A stretch of DNA of 64,000 nt, from positions 26,575 to 90,574 of the forward strand of contig JADYYK010000137.1 in NCBI GenBank assembly GCA_020853705.1, read 5' to 3'. The stretch's first letter is position 1; every line of letters starts with the position of its first letter. The notes below the pieces were generated by a model. That model saw nothing but the letters and a program-made list of their open reading frames with translations. It had not been told where the DNA came from and searched no databases. The translations under genes were made by a program, and so were the position numbers. This DNA comes from Deltaproteobacteria bacterium. Its GTDB lineage: Bacteria; Myxococcota_A; Polyangia; Haliangiales; JADYYK01. Of this stretch, positions 55,563 through 64,000 are shown piece after piece.

Positions 55563-57544
55563 ACGTTGATCGCGCGGAGATCGGCGCCGCCGGGGTAGCC
55601 GTAGCTGACGAAGCTGTCGAAGCCGTAGACGATGAGGCCGAAGGGCTTGTCGCCGCTCAGGGTGTGGGCGCCGTCGTCCTGGGCGCCGGGGAGGACATTC
55701 TTGGGCGCCGGTGGGGCGCTGGGGCCGGTCAGGATCATCGGCGCGGACAGCGGGCAGCGGGTGGCCTCGAACTCGACCTCCTTGCCGTCCACGGTGACGG
55801 TGCCGGCGCTCTCCTTGCTGCACTCGGGCGGCAGCGGGCCGCCGTCGTAGGTGATGGCGGTGTCGACCGGCGCCGCGATGAGCAGGAAGTCGAAGGCGTA
55901 CTTGTTGGGCACCAGGAAGTTGTAGTCGGTGCGGTACTGCTCGACCGGCGGCAGCAGCGTGAACGACGGGTCGCCGCCGGGCAGGCTGTTGGGGATGCCG
56001 GTGGTGGCCTGGCTGCCGTTGAACTGCGCCACGATGACCGGGGCGGTCGCGCTGATGACGAAGTCGCGGTCGACCTCGAGCTGGCGGTAGTTGCCCGCGG
56101 TCACCGTGAAGCGGTCGTTGGGCGCCGGCAGCGAGGTGTTCACGGTGGTGAACTCCTCGGTGCCCAGCACGCGGAACCACTCCTTCTCGCGCACCACGGC
56201 GACGTCGGCGCCGGCGCGCTTGACGGCCTGGGTGCGCTCGGCGCTCTTGACCGCGACGAAGCGCTTGCCTGCGGTGGTCAGCGGGAACAGCTGCTCCTCC
56301 ATGTGGTCGGCGCAGCACTGGCGCGACGACAGGGTCTGGAAGTCGGGCACGTCGGAGGCCTCGCTGCCCGAGAACACCGCCACCGGCTGATCCGCGGTGA
56401 TGGTCGACCCGGTGAAGTCGGCGTTGAAGTCGCCGGTCTCCAGGTTCAGCACGTCGAAGGGCCCCAGCTTGACCTCCCAGGTCTCGCCGCGCAGGCGCGC
56501 CGGGATGGGCTCGCCAGCCACGGTGCGCCCCGCGATGGTCGCGGTCTTGGCGCGGATCGACACCGTGGTGATGCCCTCGCGCACGCCGACGATGGTCAGC
56601 GCCGCGCGCAGGTTCTCCTCGAAGTCGGTCTCGGGCACGTCGGTGTCGGCGATGGTCTGCGGCCAGCCCATCACCATGTAGGTCTTGTCCAGCGCCGCGG
56701 TCGGGATCAGCAGCGAGGCGTCGTTGGAGAACACGTTGACGTTCTCCAGCGGGTTGAACTGGTAGGCCACGATGGGCGCCGACGACCGGATGCGGTACGC
56801 CGCCGACGACAGGAAGGTCCCCGGCCCGTCGTCGACCAGCCCCGGCGTCGAGCCGTCGATCTCGCGCTGCGGCAGGTCGATCACGCGCAGATCACCCGGC
56901 TCCAGGCGCACCGTCTTGACCACGGTGGGCTGCGGGATCGCCCCTGGCATGGCGTCGTTCTGCTCCACCACCACGTCCGCCGGCAGCGGGCTCGGGTTCG
57001 AGACCACCACCGAGAACTGCTGCCCGGCCGCGTTCAGCGTGTCCGACAGCCCGGCGTTGTCGAGATCGACCGCGAAGTACTCGCAGCCCTGGTAGCTCTT
57101 GTTCTGCGCCGCGACCTCGCAGGCGTTCTTGCACTCGCCATCCAGGCAGGTCTCGCCCAGCGACGCCGAGCAGGTCTCGACCACCGCCTCGCCAAAGCCG
57201 TCGGCGGCGCAGCGGGTGACGTCGAAGCCGCGACACCGGGTCAGGTTGGGAAAGCACGGCAGGCAGCCGCGATCGACCACGCACACCTTCGACGGGTTGG
57301 CGCCGGTGCCGCACTGGGTCTGCGCGGTGTAGCCCTTGCCGTCGTCGTTGCAGATCGAATAGGTGTTGCCCACGCAGCCCGACTGTCCCGGCGTGCACAC
57401 GCAGCCCTGCGCCACCGGGTCGTTGCACACCAGGCTGCCGCCGCCACCACCACCGCAACCCTGGATGCTGGCCGCAAAGCCAGCCCCGGCCGCGAACGCC
57501 GCGGCCCACAGGGTCATCACCAATGAACGCTTGCTGAGGAGCAT
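55556..57544 (-). CDS. IgGFc-binding-protein-like secreted lipoprotein
   Basis: The 662-residue protein has an N-terminal hydrophobic segment ending SIQGC then a Gly run, a probable lipoprotein signal. Residues about 40-150 are Cys-rich, with short repeats like those in myxobacterial surface proteins (CVCTPGQSGCVGNTYSICND, CFPNLTRCRGFDVTRCAADG). The rest matches the IgGFc-binding N-terminal domain: VDLDNAG, APIVAYQFNPLENVNVFSND, QPVAVFSGSEASDVPDF and the diagnostic LIVYGFDSFVSYGYPGG at the C-terminus. It is likely an adhesive or ligand-binding surface protein; antibody binding is not implied. It follows the IPT lipoprotein gene on the same strand across a highly structured gap. Confidence 0.88.
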   Translation of the reverse strand: MLLSKRSLVMTLWAAAFAAGAGFAASIQGCGGGGGGSLVCNDPVAQGCVCTPGQSGCVGNTYSICNDDGKGYTAQTQCGTGANPSKVCVVDRGCLPCFPNLTRCRGFDVTRCAADGFGEAVVETCSASLGETCLDGECKNACEVAAQNKSYQGCEYFAVDLDNAGLSDTLNAAGQQFSVVVSNPSPLPADVVVEQNDAMPGAIPQPTVVKTVRLEPGDLRVIDLPQREIDGSTPGLVDDGPGTFLSSAAYRIRSSAPIVAYQFNPLENVNVFSNDASLLIPTAALDKTYMVMGWPQTIADTDVPETDFEENLRAALTIVGVREGITTVSIRAKTATIAGRTVAGEPIPARLRGETWEVKLGPFDVLNLETGDFNADFTGSTITADQPVAVFSGSEASDVPDFQTLSSRQCCADHMEEQLFPLTTAGKRFVAVKSAERTQAVKRAGADVAVVREKEWFRVLGTEEFTTVNTSLPAPNDRFTVTAGNYRQLEVDRDFVISATAPVIVAQFNGSQATTGIPNSLPGGDPSFTLLPPVEQYRTDYNFLVPNKYAFDFLLIAAPVDTAITYDGGPLPPECSKESAGTVTVDGKEVEFEATRCPLSAPMILTGPSAPPAPKNVLPGAQDDGAHTLSGDKPFGLIVYGFDSFVSYGYPGGADLRAINVK

Positions 57545-57584
57545 CAGACGAGGGGACCTTTCCAGAGGCCCGAAGGACAGGAGA

Positions 57585-57760
57585 GGGCCCGCGAATGGGT
57601 AAGTCGATCGATGATCGTGGACGAGGCGCCCGGATGGCGAGGAGCGGCGAGCACCGGAGCGGAGCGTACTGGGGGTACGTGAGCACCGGAGCGCAGCCGC
57701 GACGAAGCTAGTCGGGATGGATCGGCCGCGAGGGCGATCGAGATACCCATCCGCGGGCCC
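57585..57760. repeat. Long interrupted inverted repeat between two lipoprotein genes
   Basis: Arms of 26 bp at 57585-57610 and 57735-57760 are complementary except at about three positions; their core is GGGCCCGCG, ATGGGTA and TCGATCG. The loop of about 124 bp has a direct repeat (GAGCACCGGAGCG at 57651 and 57682 approximately) around a GTAC hairpin. A 10-bp direct repeat, AGGGGACCTT, lies outside the arms at 57551-57560 and 57762-57771. The second arm ends in the stop region of the upstream gene. It is not coding. Confidence 0.7.
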
Positions 57761-59844
57761 TAGGGGACCTTGACCACGAAGTAGTTCACGGCGTGGGCGC
57801 TCCAGTAGCGCTGGTTCAGGTTGTTGTAGGTGAACTGATCGAAGGTGATGCCGGGCACGGTGATCGAGTACACCACCCAGAACAGGTCCGCGGGCGGCGG
57901 CGGCACCTCGGGCAGCGTGGCCTCCAGCGCGCGCAGGTCGGGCATGTCGCCCTGGAAGACGTCGCCGCGGGTCACGATGCGCCACAGCGGCACGGACGGC
58001 GAGTCGAAGCTCTCCAGCGTCATGAAGTTGAAGGTGCCGATGGCGTCGCCGCCGTCCGGTCGCCAGCGCAGCTGCGGGCCCGACGCGGTGCCGCCGTCGA
58101 CCGGGTCGATGGCGCGCGGGATGCCGTGCCAGCCCTCGACCACGATGGGCCGGGTCAGGTCGGTGATGCCCTTGAGGATGCGCACCGACTCGGGCGGCCC
58201 GCTCGAGGTGTCGCAGCTGGCCACGATGACGTAGCTGGAGTCGCTCAGCGTGCGCAGGATGGGCGGCTGCGAGCCGATGGTCGCCACGTGGGTGCCGACC
58301 TCGAGCTCGACGCTGGAGCCCGGCATGATGATGACGCCCTCGCCGCCGAGGTCGAGGTAGGCATCCACGCGCAGATCGGTGGGGCCGGCCAGGTTGGTCA
58401 GCGGCGGCGGGTCACGCAGATCGACCTGCAGCGCGACGTCCAGCGGCAGGTCCACCAGCACGTCCACGCCGGTCTTGTTCTCGCCCGGGCCGACCACGAT
58501 GTTCCGGTGCACGCCGATGGCGAACGGGGTGAACACGACCTCCCCGTTGACGGTGTCCTCCAGGCCGGCGACCGCGACCACCGCCAGCGCGCCCGGGCGC
58601 GCCACGATGCGGTACGGCCACGAGCGCACGTTGGCGCCGGGCTGGAACACCACCCGGCCGCCGCTGCCCGGGGCCGGGTTGCGCGAGAAGATGTCGCCCG
58701 CGGTGGTGAAGACCTGGGCGACCTTCTTCTCGGTCGGGGTGCGCGGCTCGGGCACCAGATCCCAGGTCGTGGTGCCGACGCCGGTCGGCCCGCCGAACGT
58801 GACCGCGCCGTCGATGATGGCGGCGAAGCGCCCCGGCGGCAGGTTGCCCGGCATCGGCGGCGGCGGCAGCGGGACCAGGAAGATGGTGACGTCCTTGGCG
58901 TCGAACGATACGAACGACTGCGCCTCGTACTTCTCCTTGGCCGCGGTCACGGTCTGGCGGCCCACGATGTCGGCGCCCGAGAACACGATCTGCCCCATCG
59001 CGTTGGTGAGGCCGCGGTGGCTGGTCGTCGCCGGGTTGCCGACGAAGACCGAGGCGCCGGCGACCACGTTGCCGGTCATGGCGTCGACCACGCTGACGTT
59101 GATGCTGCCGCCCAGGCTGCCGCCGCCGAGCCCGCCGAAGATGGGATCCGACGAGTCGTAGTAGGTGAAGGCGTCCTCGGCCACGTCGGCCACGCCGCCG
59201 GTGGTGATGGTGACGTCGACCGACCCGGCCGCGATGGCGGGCGGGGCCTGACCCTGGATCTCGCCGGCGCTGATGAAGCTCGGGTTGAGAAGGGCGCGGG
59301 TGCCGAACTTGACCGTGCTCGAGGGCGTCCACGCGGTGCCCTTGCCGATCATGCGCACCAGCGTGCCGCCGGCCAGCGCCCCCGAGCTGGGGTCGAGGTA
59401 GAAGGCGTCGTAGGTGAACGCGCGCGGCAGGATGGCGCTCTCGATGTCGGTCTGCACGATGACGTCGGCGGGGCCGACATCGCCCGGTGGGGTGCGCACG
59501 CGCAGGCGGCGTCCATCCAGGATCTCGACGTCCTGCGGCTCGCACTGGCGACCGCCGATGAAGACCTTGATGCCCTCGACGAAGTTGCGGCCGCGGATCT
59601 GGACCACGGTGCCGCCGCGATAGGGCCCGTGCGGCGGGTCGATGTTCTGCAGCGCCAGCGCCTGCTGCGGCCCGCCGTCGCCGACCACGTTGCCAGCGTC
59701 GTCGACCACCACCGGACCGGCGTCGATCACCGGGGTGTCGTCGTCGTCCCCCTGCCCGTTGCCGGGCGAGCCGCAACCAGCTGCCAGCAGCGCCAGCAAC
59801 CAGAGGGGCGACGTCCGCGCGAGGATCCGATTAGCCGAATGCAT
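57760..59844 (-). CDS. IPT/TIG-domain surface lipoprotein
   Basis: The 694-residue protein has a textbook lipobox (LWLLALLAAGC) and an Asp-rich stretch after it. IPT/TIG-type domains follow: LQNIDPPHGPYRGGTVVQIR, GRNFVEGIKVFIGG (about 60-150) and LDPSSGALAGGTLVRMIGKG (about 155-235). A carboxypeptidase-regulatory-like domain (INVSVVDAMTGNVVAGASVF) and longer beta-rich domains complete it. It is likely outer-membrane anchored and exposed. It is divergent from the TonB-receptor fusion gene and precedes the IgGFc-type lipoprotein, so the locus looks like one surface module. A TTGCAA-16-GATAAT promoter and AGGAG site precede the ATG. Confidence 0.87.
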   Translation of the reverse strand: MHSANRILARTSPLWLLALLAAGCGSPGNGQGDDDDTPVIDAGPVVVDDAGNVVGDGGPQQALALQNIDPPHGPYRGGTVVQIRGRNFVEGIKVFIGGRQCEPQDVEILDGRRLRVRTPPGDVGPADVIVQTDIESAILPRAFTYDAFYLDPSSGALAGGTLVRMIGKGTAWTPSSTVKFGTRALLNPSFISAGEIQGQAPPAIAAGSVDVTITTGGVADVAEDAFTYYDSSDPIFGGLGGGSLGGSINVSVVDAMTGNVVAGASVFVGNPATTSHRGLTNAMGQIVFSGADIVGRQTVTAAKEKYEAQSFVSFDAKDVTIFLVPLPPPPMPGNLPPGRFAAIIDGAVTFGGPTGVGTTTWDLVPEPRTPTEKKVAQVFTTAGDIFSRNPAPGSGGRVVFQPGANVRSWPYRIVARPGALAVVAVAGLEDTVNGEVVFTPFAIGVHRNIVVGPGENKTGVDVLVDLPLDVALQVDLRDPPPLTNLAGPTDLRVDAYLDLGGEGVIIMPGSSVELEVGTHVATIGSQPPILRTLSDSSYVIVASCDTSSGPPESVRILKGITDLTRPIVVEGWHGIPRAIDPVDGGTASGPQLRWRPDGGDAIGTFNFMTLESFDSPSVPLWRIVTRGDVFQGDMPDLRALEATLPEVPPPPADLFWVVYSITVPGITFDQFTYNNLNQRYWSAHAVNYFVVKVP

Positions 59845-59885
59845 CGCCCGCTCCTGGTAGGCTCTGGCCCTACAACCGAGAACCC

Positions 59886-59913
59886 ATTATCGTCTGGCAA
59901 AGGTCCATTGCAA
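59886..59913 (-). promoter_or_regulatory. Sigma-70 promoter TTGCAA-16-GATAAT
   Basis: On the minus strand TTGCAA (59913-59908) and GATAAT (59891-59886) are 16 nt apart. The leader is about 35 nt with AGGAG before the ATG. Between 59914 and 60054 I see no clear promoter for the rightward gene. Confidence 0.6.
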
Positions 59914-60054
59914 GAGACGTTTGTCACGCCCGGTACGCAACCAAAGTCCCTGTCGCCACGCCTGGGTCGGCCGGCTCGGGGGCAACCATGTCCCCTGCCC
60001 TGGCGTCCAAGCCCGGGCGTGCCCCGTGTCCGGACCGTCAGCGCCCGAAGCACC

Positions 60055-62721
60055 ATGACCGAGCCCCGCAGCGCGACCACGACCGCCCTGGCCATGGCGC
60101 TGACCGTCGCCTTGCTGGTGGCCCAGGCCGCCACCGCGCAGGCCCAGGATGTCCGCCGCCCCGACGAGTCACCGGCGCCCACGCCCAAGGCGCCCCAGGT
60201 CACCAAGGCGCCCGCCGTCATCAGCGAGGTCCCCGCGGTCTACCCGGAGGGCGCCCTGGCCGCCGGCAAGAGCGCCGCCGTCGACCTGGTGGTCACCATC
60301 GACGCCACCGGCGCGGTCACCGACGTCACGGTGGCGACCCCGGTCGGCGACGGCTTCGACGAGGCCGCCGTCGCCGCCGTGCGCCAGTACCGCTTCTCGC
60401 CCGCCGAGATCGACGGCAAGCCCGCCGCCATCCGCATCCGCTACACCCTGCGCTTCGCCCCCGCGGTGCCGGCGCCCCCCGAGCTGCCCCCCGAGCCACC
60501 CGACACCCCACCCGACACGCCGCCCAACGCTCCACCCGCGCTGCCCACCGGCCGCCTGGAGGGCCGCGTCATCGAGAAGGGCACCCGCGAGCCCATCGAG
60601 GCGGCCATCATCTCGGTCGGCAGCACCGGCGTCGACCTCTTCACCGACGCCGACGGTCGCTTCGCCGCCGACGTCCCGCTGGGCCAGCACCGCCTCAGCG
60701 CGCGCTCGTCGGCGCACCACGACGACGCCATCGAGGTCGAGGTCCGCAGCGACGACATCGCCGCGGTGACCTTCTACCTGAGGCCCCTGCGCGTGAACCC
60801 CTACGAGACCATCATCAAGGGGCGTCGCCAGGAGACCGTGGTCGCGCGCCGCACCCTCGAGCGCGAGACCCTGCGCACGGTGCCGGGCACCTTCGGCGAT
60901 CCGCTGCGCGTCATCGAGTCGCTGCCCGGAGTGGCGCGCGCCCCCTTCGGCGCCGGCCTGCTCATCCTGCGCGGCGCCGGCCCGCGCGACTCCGGCGTCT
61001 TCGTCGACGGCGTGCAGATCCCCCTGCTCTACCACTTCCTCGGCGGCCCCTCGGTGTTCAACGCCGAGATCATCGACCGCCTCGACCTCTACCCGTCCAG
61101 CTTCCCGGTGCGCTTCGGGCGCTTGCAGGGCGGCGTCGTCGAGGTCACCCTGCGCGCGCCCGCGGCCAAGCGGCGCAGCCACGGCGCGGTCAACCTGAAC
61201 CTGATCGACTCCTCGCTGTTCCTCGACCTCCCGGTCGGCAAGAAGGGGCGCCTGGCCATCGGCGGGCGGCGCTCGTACGTCGATCTGGTGCTGGCCATCG
61301 CGCTGCCGTCCGACACCCTGACGGTGGCGCCGGTCTATTACGACTACCAGACCCGGTTCGACTACGAGCTGTCCCGGCGCGATCTCTTGACCTTGAGCGT
61401 GTTCGGGTCGGACGACTTCCTCAAGATCGTGCAGAACGAGGCCGGCGAGAAGCGCGGGGCGGACATCGATCTCAACTCGCACATCGGCTTTCACCGCATC
61501 GCCGGGCGCTGGGTGCACCAGCTCCAGCCCAAGGTGCGCCTGACCCTGGCGCCCAGCCTCGGCCTCGACCTCTTGTCGTTCACCGGCGGGCCCACCGCCA
61601 GCGCCGACCTGACGGCCTACGAGTGGGACCTGCGCGAGGAGGTCGAGTGGACAGCACGTAAAGATCTCGGGCTGCGTTTCGGTCTGGATCTGGCGTCACG
61701 CTTCACGGCTTACGACGCCAACGTGCCGCTGCCCGCCGACTTCCGCACCTACGAGGAGGTCGAGCTGCCCGAGACCCAGCTCAGCCGCCTGGTCGACTTC
61801 TACGGCGCCGGGGTCTACGCCGAGGCGACCTGGGACGTGACCCGGAAGCTGCGCGTGGCGCCCGGGCTGCGCAGCGACCTCTACACTTATGTCGGCCAGA
61901 TGCGCGCGTCGCTCGACCCGCGGGTGACCGCCGAGTACCAGGTCACCGCCAACAACAAGCTCAAGGGCCACGTCGGCCTGTACCACCAGAACCCGCCGCC
62001 CGAGGTGCTCGACCGCCAGTTCGGGCAGCCCAACCTCGACCTGTCGCTGACCGCGCAGTACGGCCTGGGCTGGCTGCGCCAGCTCGGCAAGCTGACCACC
62101 GTCGACCTGCAGGGCTACTTCATCCAGCGCTATGACCAGATCGCCTTCGCCACCGGCACCCGCTACGAGAACGGTGAGGTGGTGCGCGAGTACTTCACCA
62201 ATCAGGGGCTCGGGCGCACCTTCGGCGCCGAGCTGCTGATGCGCCGCGAGATGACGCGCCACTTCTACGGCTGGCTCAGCTACACGCTGTCGTACACCGA
62301 GCGCAAGCGGCCGCAGGACAAGGACTACGTGCCCTACTTCTTCGACCAGACCCACAACCTGGTCGGCGTCGCCAGCTACAGCTTCGACAACGGCTGGGAG
62401 CTGGGCGCGCGCATGCAGATCACCTCGGGGCGGCCGACCACGCCGGTGATGGGCGGGATCCTGCAGTCCGACGAGGACCGCTACCTGGCGCTGCGCGGCG
62501 AGATGTTCAGCCAGCGCCTGCCGTTCTACACCTCGATCGACGTGCGCTTCGAGAAGACCTGGACCTTTCAGCGCTGGCGCATGTCGGCCTTCCTCGACGT
62601 GCGCAACGTGACCAACAACGAGAACGCCGAGCTGGTGCAGTTCGACTACCGCTGGCGCGAGCAGGCCCCGGTGCGCGGCCTGCCCATCCTGCCGACGCTC
62701 GGCGTGCGAGGTCAGTTCTGA
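60055..62721 (+). CDS. TonB C-terminal domain fused to a TonB-dependent receptor
   Basis: The 888-residue protein has a cleavable signal peptide (ending AQAATAQAQ). Residues about 60-145 form a TonB C-terminal-type domain (VTIDATGAVTDVTVATPVGD, AAVAAVRQYRFSPAEIDGKP). A Pro-rich linker (PPEPPDTPPDTPPNAPP) leads to a carboxypeptidase-regulatory-like domain (RLEGRVIEKGTREPIEAAII). Then come the plug (LRVIESLPGVARAPFGAGLL, VDGVQIPLLYHFLGG) and a full beta-barrel ending in GVRGQF with terminal Phe. The TonB domain therefore lies on the periplasmic side of the receptor itself, with no membrane helix. The ATG at 60055 is chosen because everything upstream in this frame is antisense to the IPT gene. 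The substrate is unknown. Confidence 0.88.
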   Translation: MTEPRSATTTALAMALTVALLVAQAATAQAQDVRRPDESPAPTPKAPQVTKAPAVISEVPAVYPEGALAAGKSAAVDLVVTIDATGAVTDVTVATPVGDGFDEAAVAAVRQYRFSPAEIDGKPAAIRIRYTLRFAPAVPAPPELPPEPPDTPPDTPPNAPPALPTGRLEGRVIEKGTREPIEAAIISVGSTGVDLFTDADGRFAADVPLGQHRLSARSSAHHDDAIEVEVRSDDIAAVTFYLRPLRVNPYETIIKGRRQETVVARRTLERETLRTVPGTFGDPLRVIESLPGVARAPFGAGLLILRGAGPRDSGVFVDGVQIPLLYHFLGGPSVFNAEIIDRLDLYPSSFPVRFGRLQGGVVEVTLRAPAAKRRSHGAVNLNLIDSSLFLDLPVGKKGRLAIGGRRSYVDLVLAIALPSDTLTVAPVYYDYQTRFDYELSRRDLLTLSVFGSDDFLKIVQNEAGEKRGADIDLNSHIGFHRIAGRWVHQLQPKVRLTLAPSLGLDLLSFTGGPTASADLTAYEWDLREEVEWTARKDLGLRFGLDLASRFTAYDANVPLPADFRTYEEVELPETQLSRLVDFYGAGVYAEATWDVTRKLRVAPGLRSDLYTYVGQMRASLDPRVTAEYQVTANNKLKGHVGLYHQNPPPEVLDRQFGQPNLDLSLTAQYGLGWLRQLGKLTTVDLQGYFIQRYDQIAFATGTRYENGEVVREYFTNQGLGRTFGAELLMRREMTRHFYGWLSYTLSYTERKRPQDKDYVPYFFDQTHNLVGVASYSFDNGWELGARMQITSGRPTTPVMGGILQSDEDRYLALRGEMFSQRLPFYTSIDVRFEKTWTFQRWRMSAFLDVRNVTNNENAELVQFDYRWREQAPVRGLPILPTLGVRGQF

Positions 62722-63638
62722 TGCGCGCAAGGCCCGTCACCCTGCTGCTGCTGGGCGCCGCGCTCGCGGCTGGCTGCGATCCCGGCTTCGAGACCGAGTC
62801 GATCGTCAAGGACACCCGCGTGCTCGCCATGCGCTCCGAGCCGGCCGAGGTGGTGGTGCCCGATCTCGACACCGTGATCGACGCGGTCGACCTCGAGGTC
62901 CTGTGGGCCGACCCGGGCAGCCCCGCCGAGCGGCCCTGGACGCTGAAGGCGTGCGCCATCAAGACCGTGTTCAACGCCGGGCAAGGCGAGCAGAACCAGA
63001 TCGCGACGCGCTGCGAGGACGACGTGCTGGCGCTGCTGCTGGGCGAGGGCCGCGCGCTGCCCGGAGCGCCCATCCGCGCCAGCTTCCGCGCCGACGTCGG
63101 CCTGCTCCAGCGCGCGCGCGAGGCCGATCCGCTCAAGGGCTTCGACGGCCAGGTCAGCATCGCCATCGAGGTCGCCATCGGCGAGCCGACCGATCCGCTG
63201 CGCGTGTATGCGCAGAAGCGAGTGACCTACTCGGTGCCCATCCCGGCGGGCAAGGTGGCCAACCGGAACCCGGCCCTGGCGCGCATCGAGGCCGACGGGG
63301 TGGAGCTGGCCGACGGCGCGGTGTTCGCGCCCGGCAAGAAGGTCAAGCTCGACCCCCGCGCGGCCGACGACGCCGCCGAGCCCTACCGCGTCTTCACCTT
63401 CACCGGCACCACGCGCGACCTGACGGAGTCCTTGCGCTACGCGTTCTTCGCCACCGCGGGCGAGTTCACCCGCGAGAAGACCGGCGGCGCCAAGCGGGTC
63501 CAGATCGGCAGCCAGCCCGCCGAGACCGACACCGAGTGGACCGCGCCGAAGCAGCCCGGGCCGGTGCAGCTGTGGTTCGTCATCCGCGACGAGCGCGGCG
63601 GCACCTCGTGGCTGCTGCGCACGGTGGAGATCCGGTAG
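62721..63638 (+). CDS. Lipoprotein coupled to the TonB-receptor fusion
   Basis: The 305-residue protein starts at ATG overlapping the receptor stop (TGATG). A clear lipobox, LAAGC, is followed by Asp at +2 (CDPG), which in E. coli favours inner-membrane retention; whether that rule holds here is unknown. The mature part is beta-rich: LRVYAQKRVTYSVPIPAGKV, YRVFTFTGTTRDLTESLRYA, WFVIRDERGGTSWLLRTVEI. The last segment resembles an Ig-like strand pattern. I recognise no family. It is probably a partner of the receptor in binding the same ligand. Confidence 0.8.
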   Translation: MRARPVTLLLLGAALAAGCDPGFETESIVKDTRVLAMRSEPAEVVVPDLDTVIDAVDLEVLWADPGSPAERPWTLKACAIKTVFNAGQGEQNQIATRCEDDVLALLLGEGRALPGAPIRASFRADVGLLQRAREADPLKGFDGQVSIAIEVAIGEPTDPLRVYAQKRVTYSVPIPAGKVANRNPALARIEADGVELADGAVFAPGKKVKLDPRAADDAAEPYRVFTFTGTTRDLTESLRYAFFATAGEFTREKTGGAKRVQIGSQPAETDTEWTAPKQPGPVQLWFVIRDERGGTSWLLRTVEIR

Positions 63639-63661
63639 CGGGCTGTCGATACAGCCTGCTA
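63636..63661. terminator. Hairpin between convergent genes, TAGCAGG-like arms
   Basis: TAGCGGGCTGT-CGAT-ACAGCCTGCTA forms an 11-bp stem with one mismatch. The plus gene stop TAG starts the first arm, and the minus gene stop is 2 nt beyond the second arm. The arms resemble the TAGCAGG hairpins at 23525-23640. Confidence 0.65.
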
Positions 63662-63662
63662 C

Positions 63663-64000
63663 TCAGCTGGGCTTGCGCGCGAACCACTCGGCCAGCACCT
63701 GGGTGTGCAGCGGGAAGGCCAGCTCCTGGGGGGCGCGCACGATGCAGAGCTCGGAGGTCTCGTGGCTGGGCTCGAAGGCGGCGACGTCGAGGGCGTTGGC
63801 GGGCAGCGCGCCAGCGGTGCCGAACACCAGCACGGTGCCATCGGGCGCGCTGAGCACGCGAAAGTCGCGCACACCGGCGGTGTCGACGACGAGGCCAGTC
63901 TCCTCCTCGACCTCGCGGGTGGCGGCGCGCTGCCACGACTCGCCCAGGTTGATGTAGCCGCCGGGCAGCGCCAGCTTGCCGATGTGCGGCTCGATGCCGC
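63663..64000 (-). CDS. NUDIX hydrolase, 5'-truncated by the window
   Basis: Only the C-terminal 112 residues are present. The NUDIX box is visible as GGYINLGESWQRAATREVEE followed by ETGL, matching Gx5Ex7REUxEExGU. It continues RDFRVLSAPDGTVLVFGTAG and ends HTQVLAEWFARKPS. NUDIX enzymes hydrolyse nucleoside diphosphates linked to another moiety; the substrate cannot be told. The N-terminal region and start are beyond position 64000. Confidence 0.92.
   Translation of the reverse strand, partial: GIEPHIGKLALPGGYINLGESWQRAATREVEEETGLVVDTAGVRDFRVLSAPDGTVLVFGTAGALPANALDVAAFEPSHETSELCIVRAPQELAFPLHTQVLAEWFARKPS

Noticed and set aside
57793..60054. 754 codons of open frame upstream of the TonB-receptor fusion
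   Set aside because: This part is antisense to the IPT lipoprotein gene and has no recognisable domain. The signal peptide begins at 60055.

Overview
The window is very G+C-rich and densely coded. It has many GTG/TTG starts, many lipoproteins, a MYXO-CTERM-like sorting tail, an IgGFc-binding-type lipoprotein, a TonB domain fused to a TonB-dependent receptor, and large TPR and IPT surface proteins. This mix points to a myxobacterium (Myxococcota); a Haliangium/Kofleria-like lineage is my inference and was not tested. I see no tRNA, rRNA, IS element, prophage or CRISPR array. The stretch looks like ordinary chromosome rather than an island.

Layout. 1-1927: end of an arsenite module (arsD, then a full two-domain arsA). 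1949-7479 (minus): pyruvate:ferredoxin oxidoreductase NifJ, a dihydroorotate-dehydrogenase-like flavoprotein and a 3-hydroxyisobutyrate-dehydrogenase-type reductase. 7670-11345: a lipoprotein, a nucleoside kinase fused to a cyclic-nucleotide-binding domain, and an alpha/beta hydrolase, closed by a run of hairpins. 11601-16077: the classical MoxR / DUF58 / transglutaminase operon. 16240-18120: an apparent fusion of a MYXO-CTERM-anchored protein with an outer-membrane barrel. 18202-21719: truA, then an ECF-type sigma factor, an anti-sigma-like membrane protein and two lipoproteins in an overlapping operon. 21992-23476: a FadL-like outer-membrane protein. 23667-29372 (minus): membrane protein, M23 peptidase, recN, nadK and an FHA-GGDEF cyclase. 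29536-31886: a monoacylglycerol-lipase-like enzyme overlapping glycerol kinase. 31979-34000: GIDE-type membrane protein, second sigma factor, GNAT enzyme. 34013-41765: TPR/C39-like giant, small membrane protein, class A penicillin-binding protein, TrkA-domain protein. 41836-47900: a 3D-domain protein, a PEP-synthase-like protein, an HU-family protein, unknowns, a HEAT protein and a zinc-ribbon membrane protein. 47930-55467: an AddB-like/AddA-like helicase-nuclease pair. 55556-63638: surface lipoproteins and the TonB-receptor fusion. 63663-end: start-truncated NUDIX hydrolase.

Three patterns cut across the genes. (1) Over a dozen genes that head transcription units have a -10-like hexamer (TANNNT or close), often preceded by TGN, ending only 4-11 nt before the start codon and without a recognisable -35. 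This suggests many mRNAs are leaderless or nearly so. (2) A hexanucleotide family built on CGAGCM has expanded at three separate places: one intergenic, and two in frame as Pro-Ser/Thr-Ser linkers. Smaller dipeptide-coding hexamer runs occur in several other genes. (3) Gene ends, especially between convergent genes, carry duplicated hairpins, and one lipoprotein intergenic region carries a long interrupted inverted repeat.

The best candidates for something undescribed are the start-proximal promoter architecture, the dispersed hexamer-linker family, the cNMP-domain nucleoside kinase and the structured intergenic elements.
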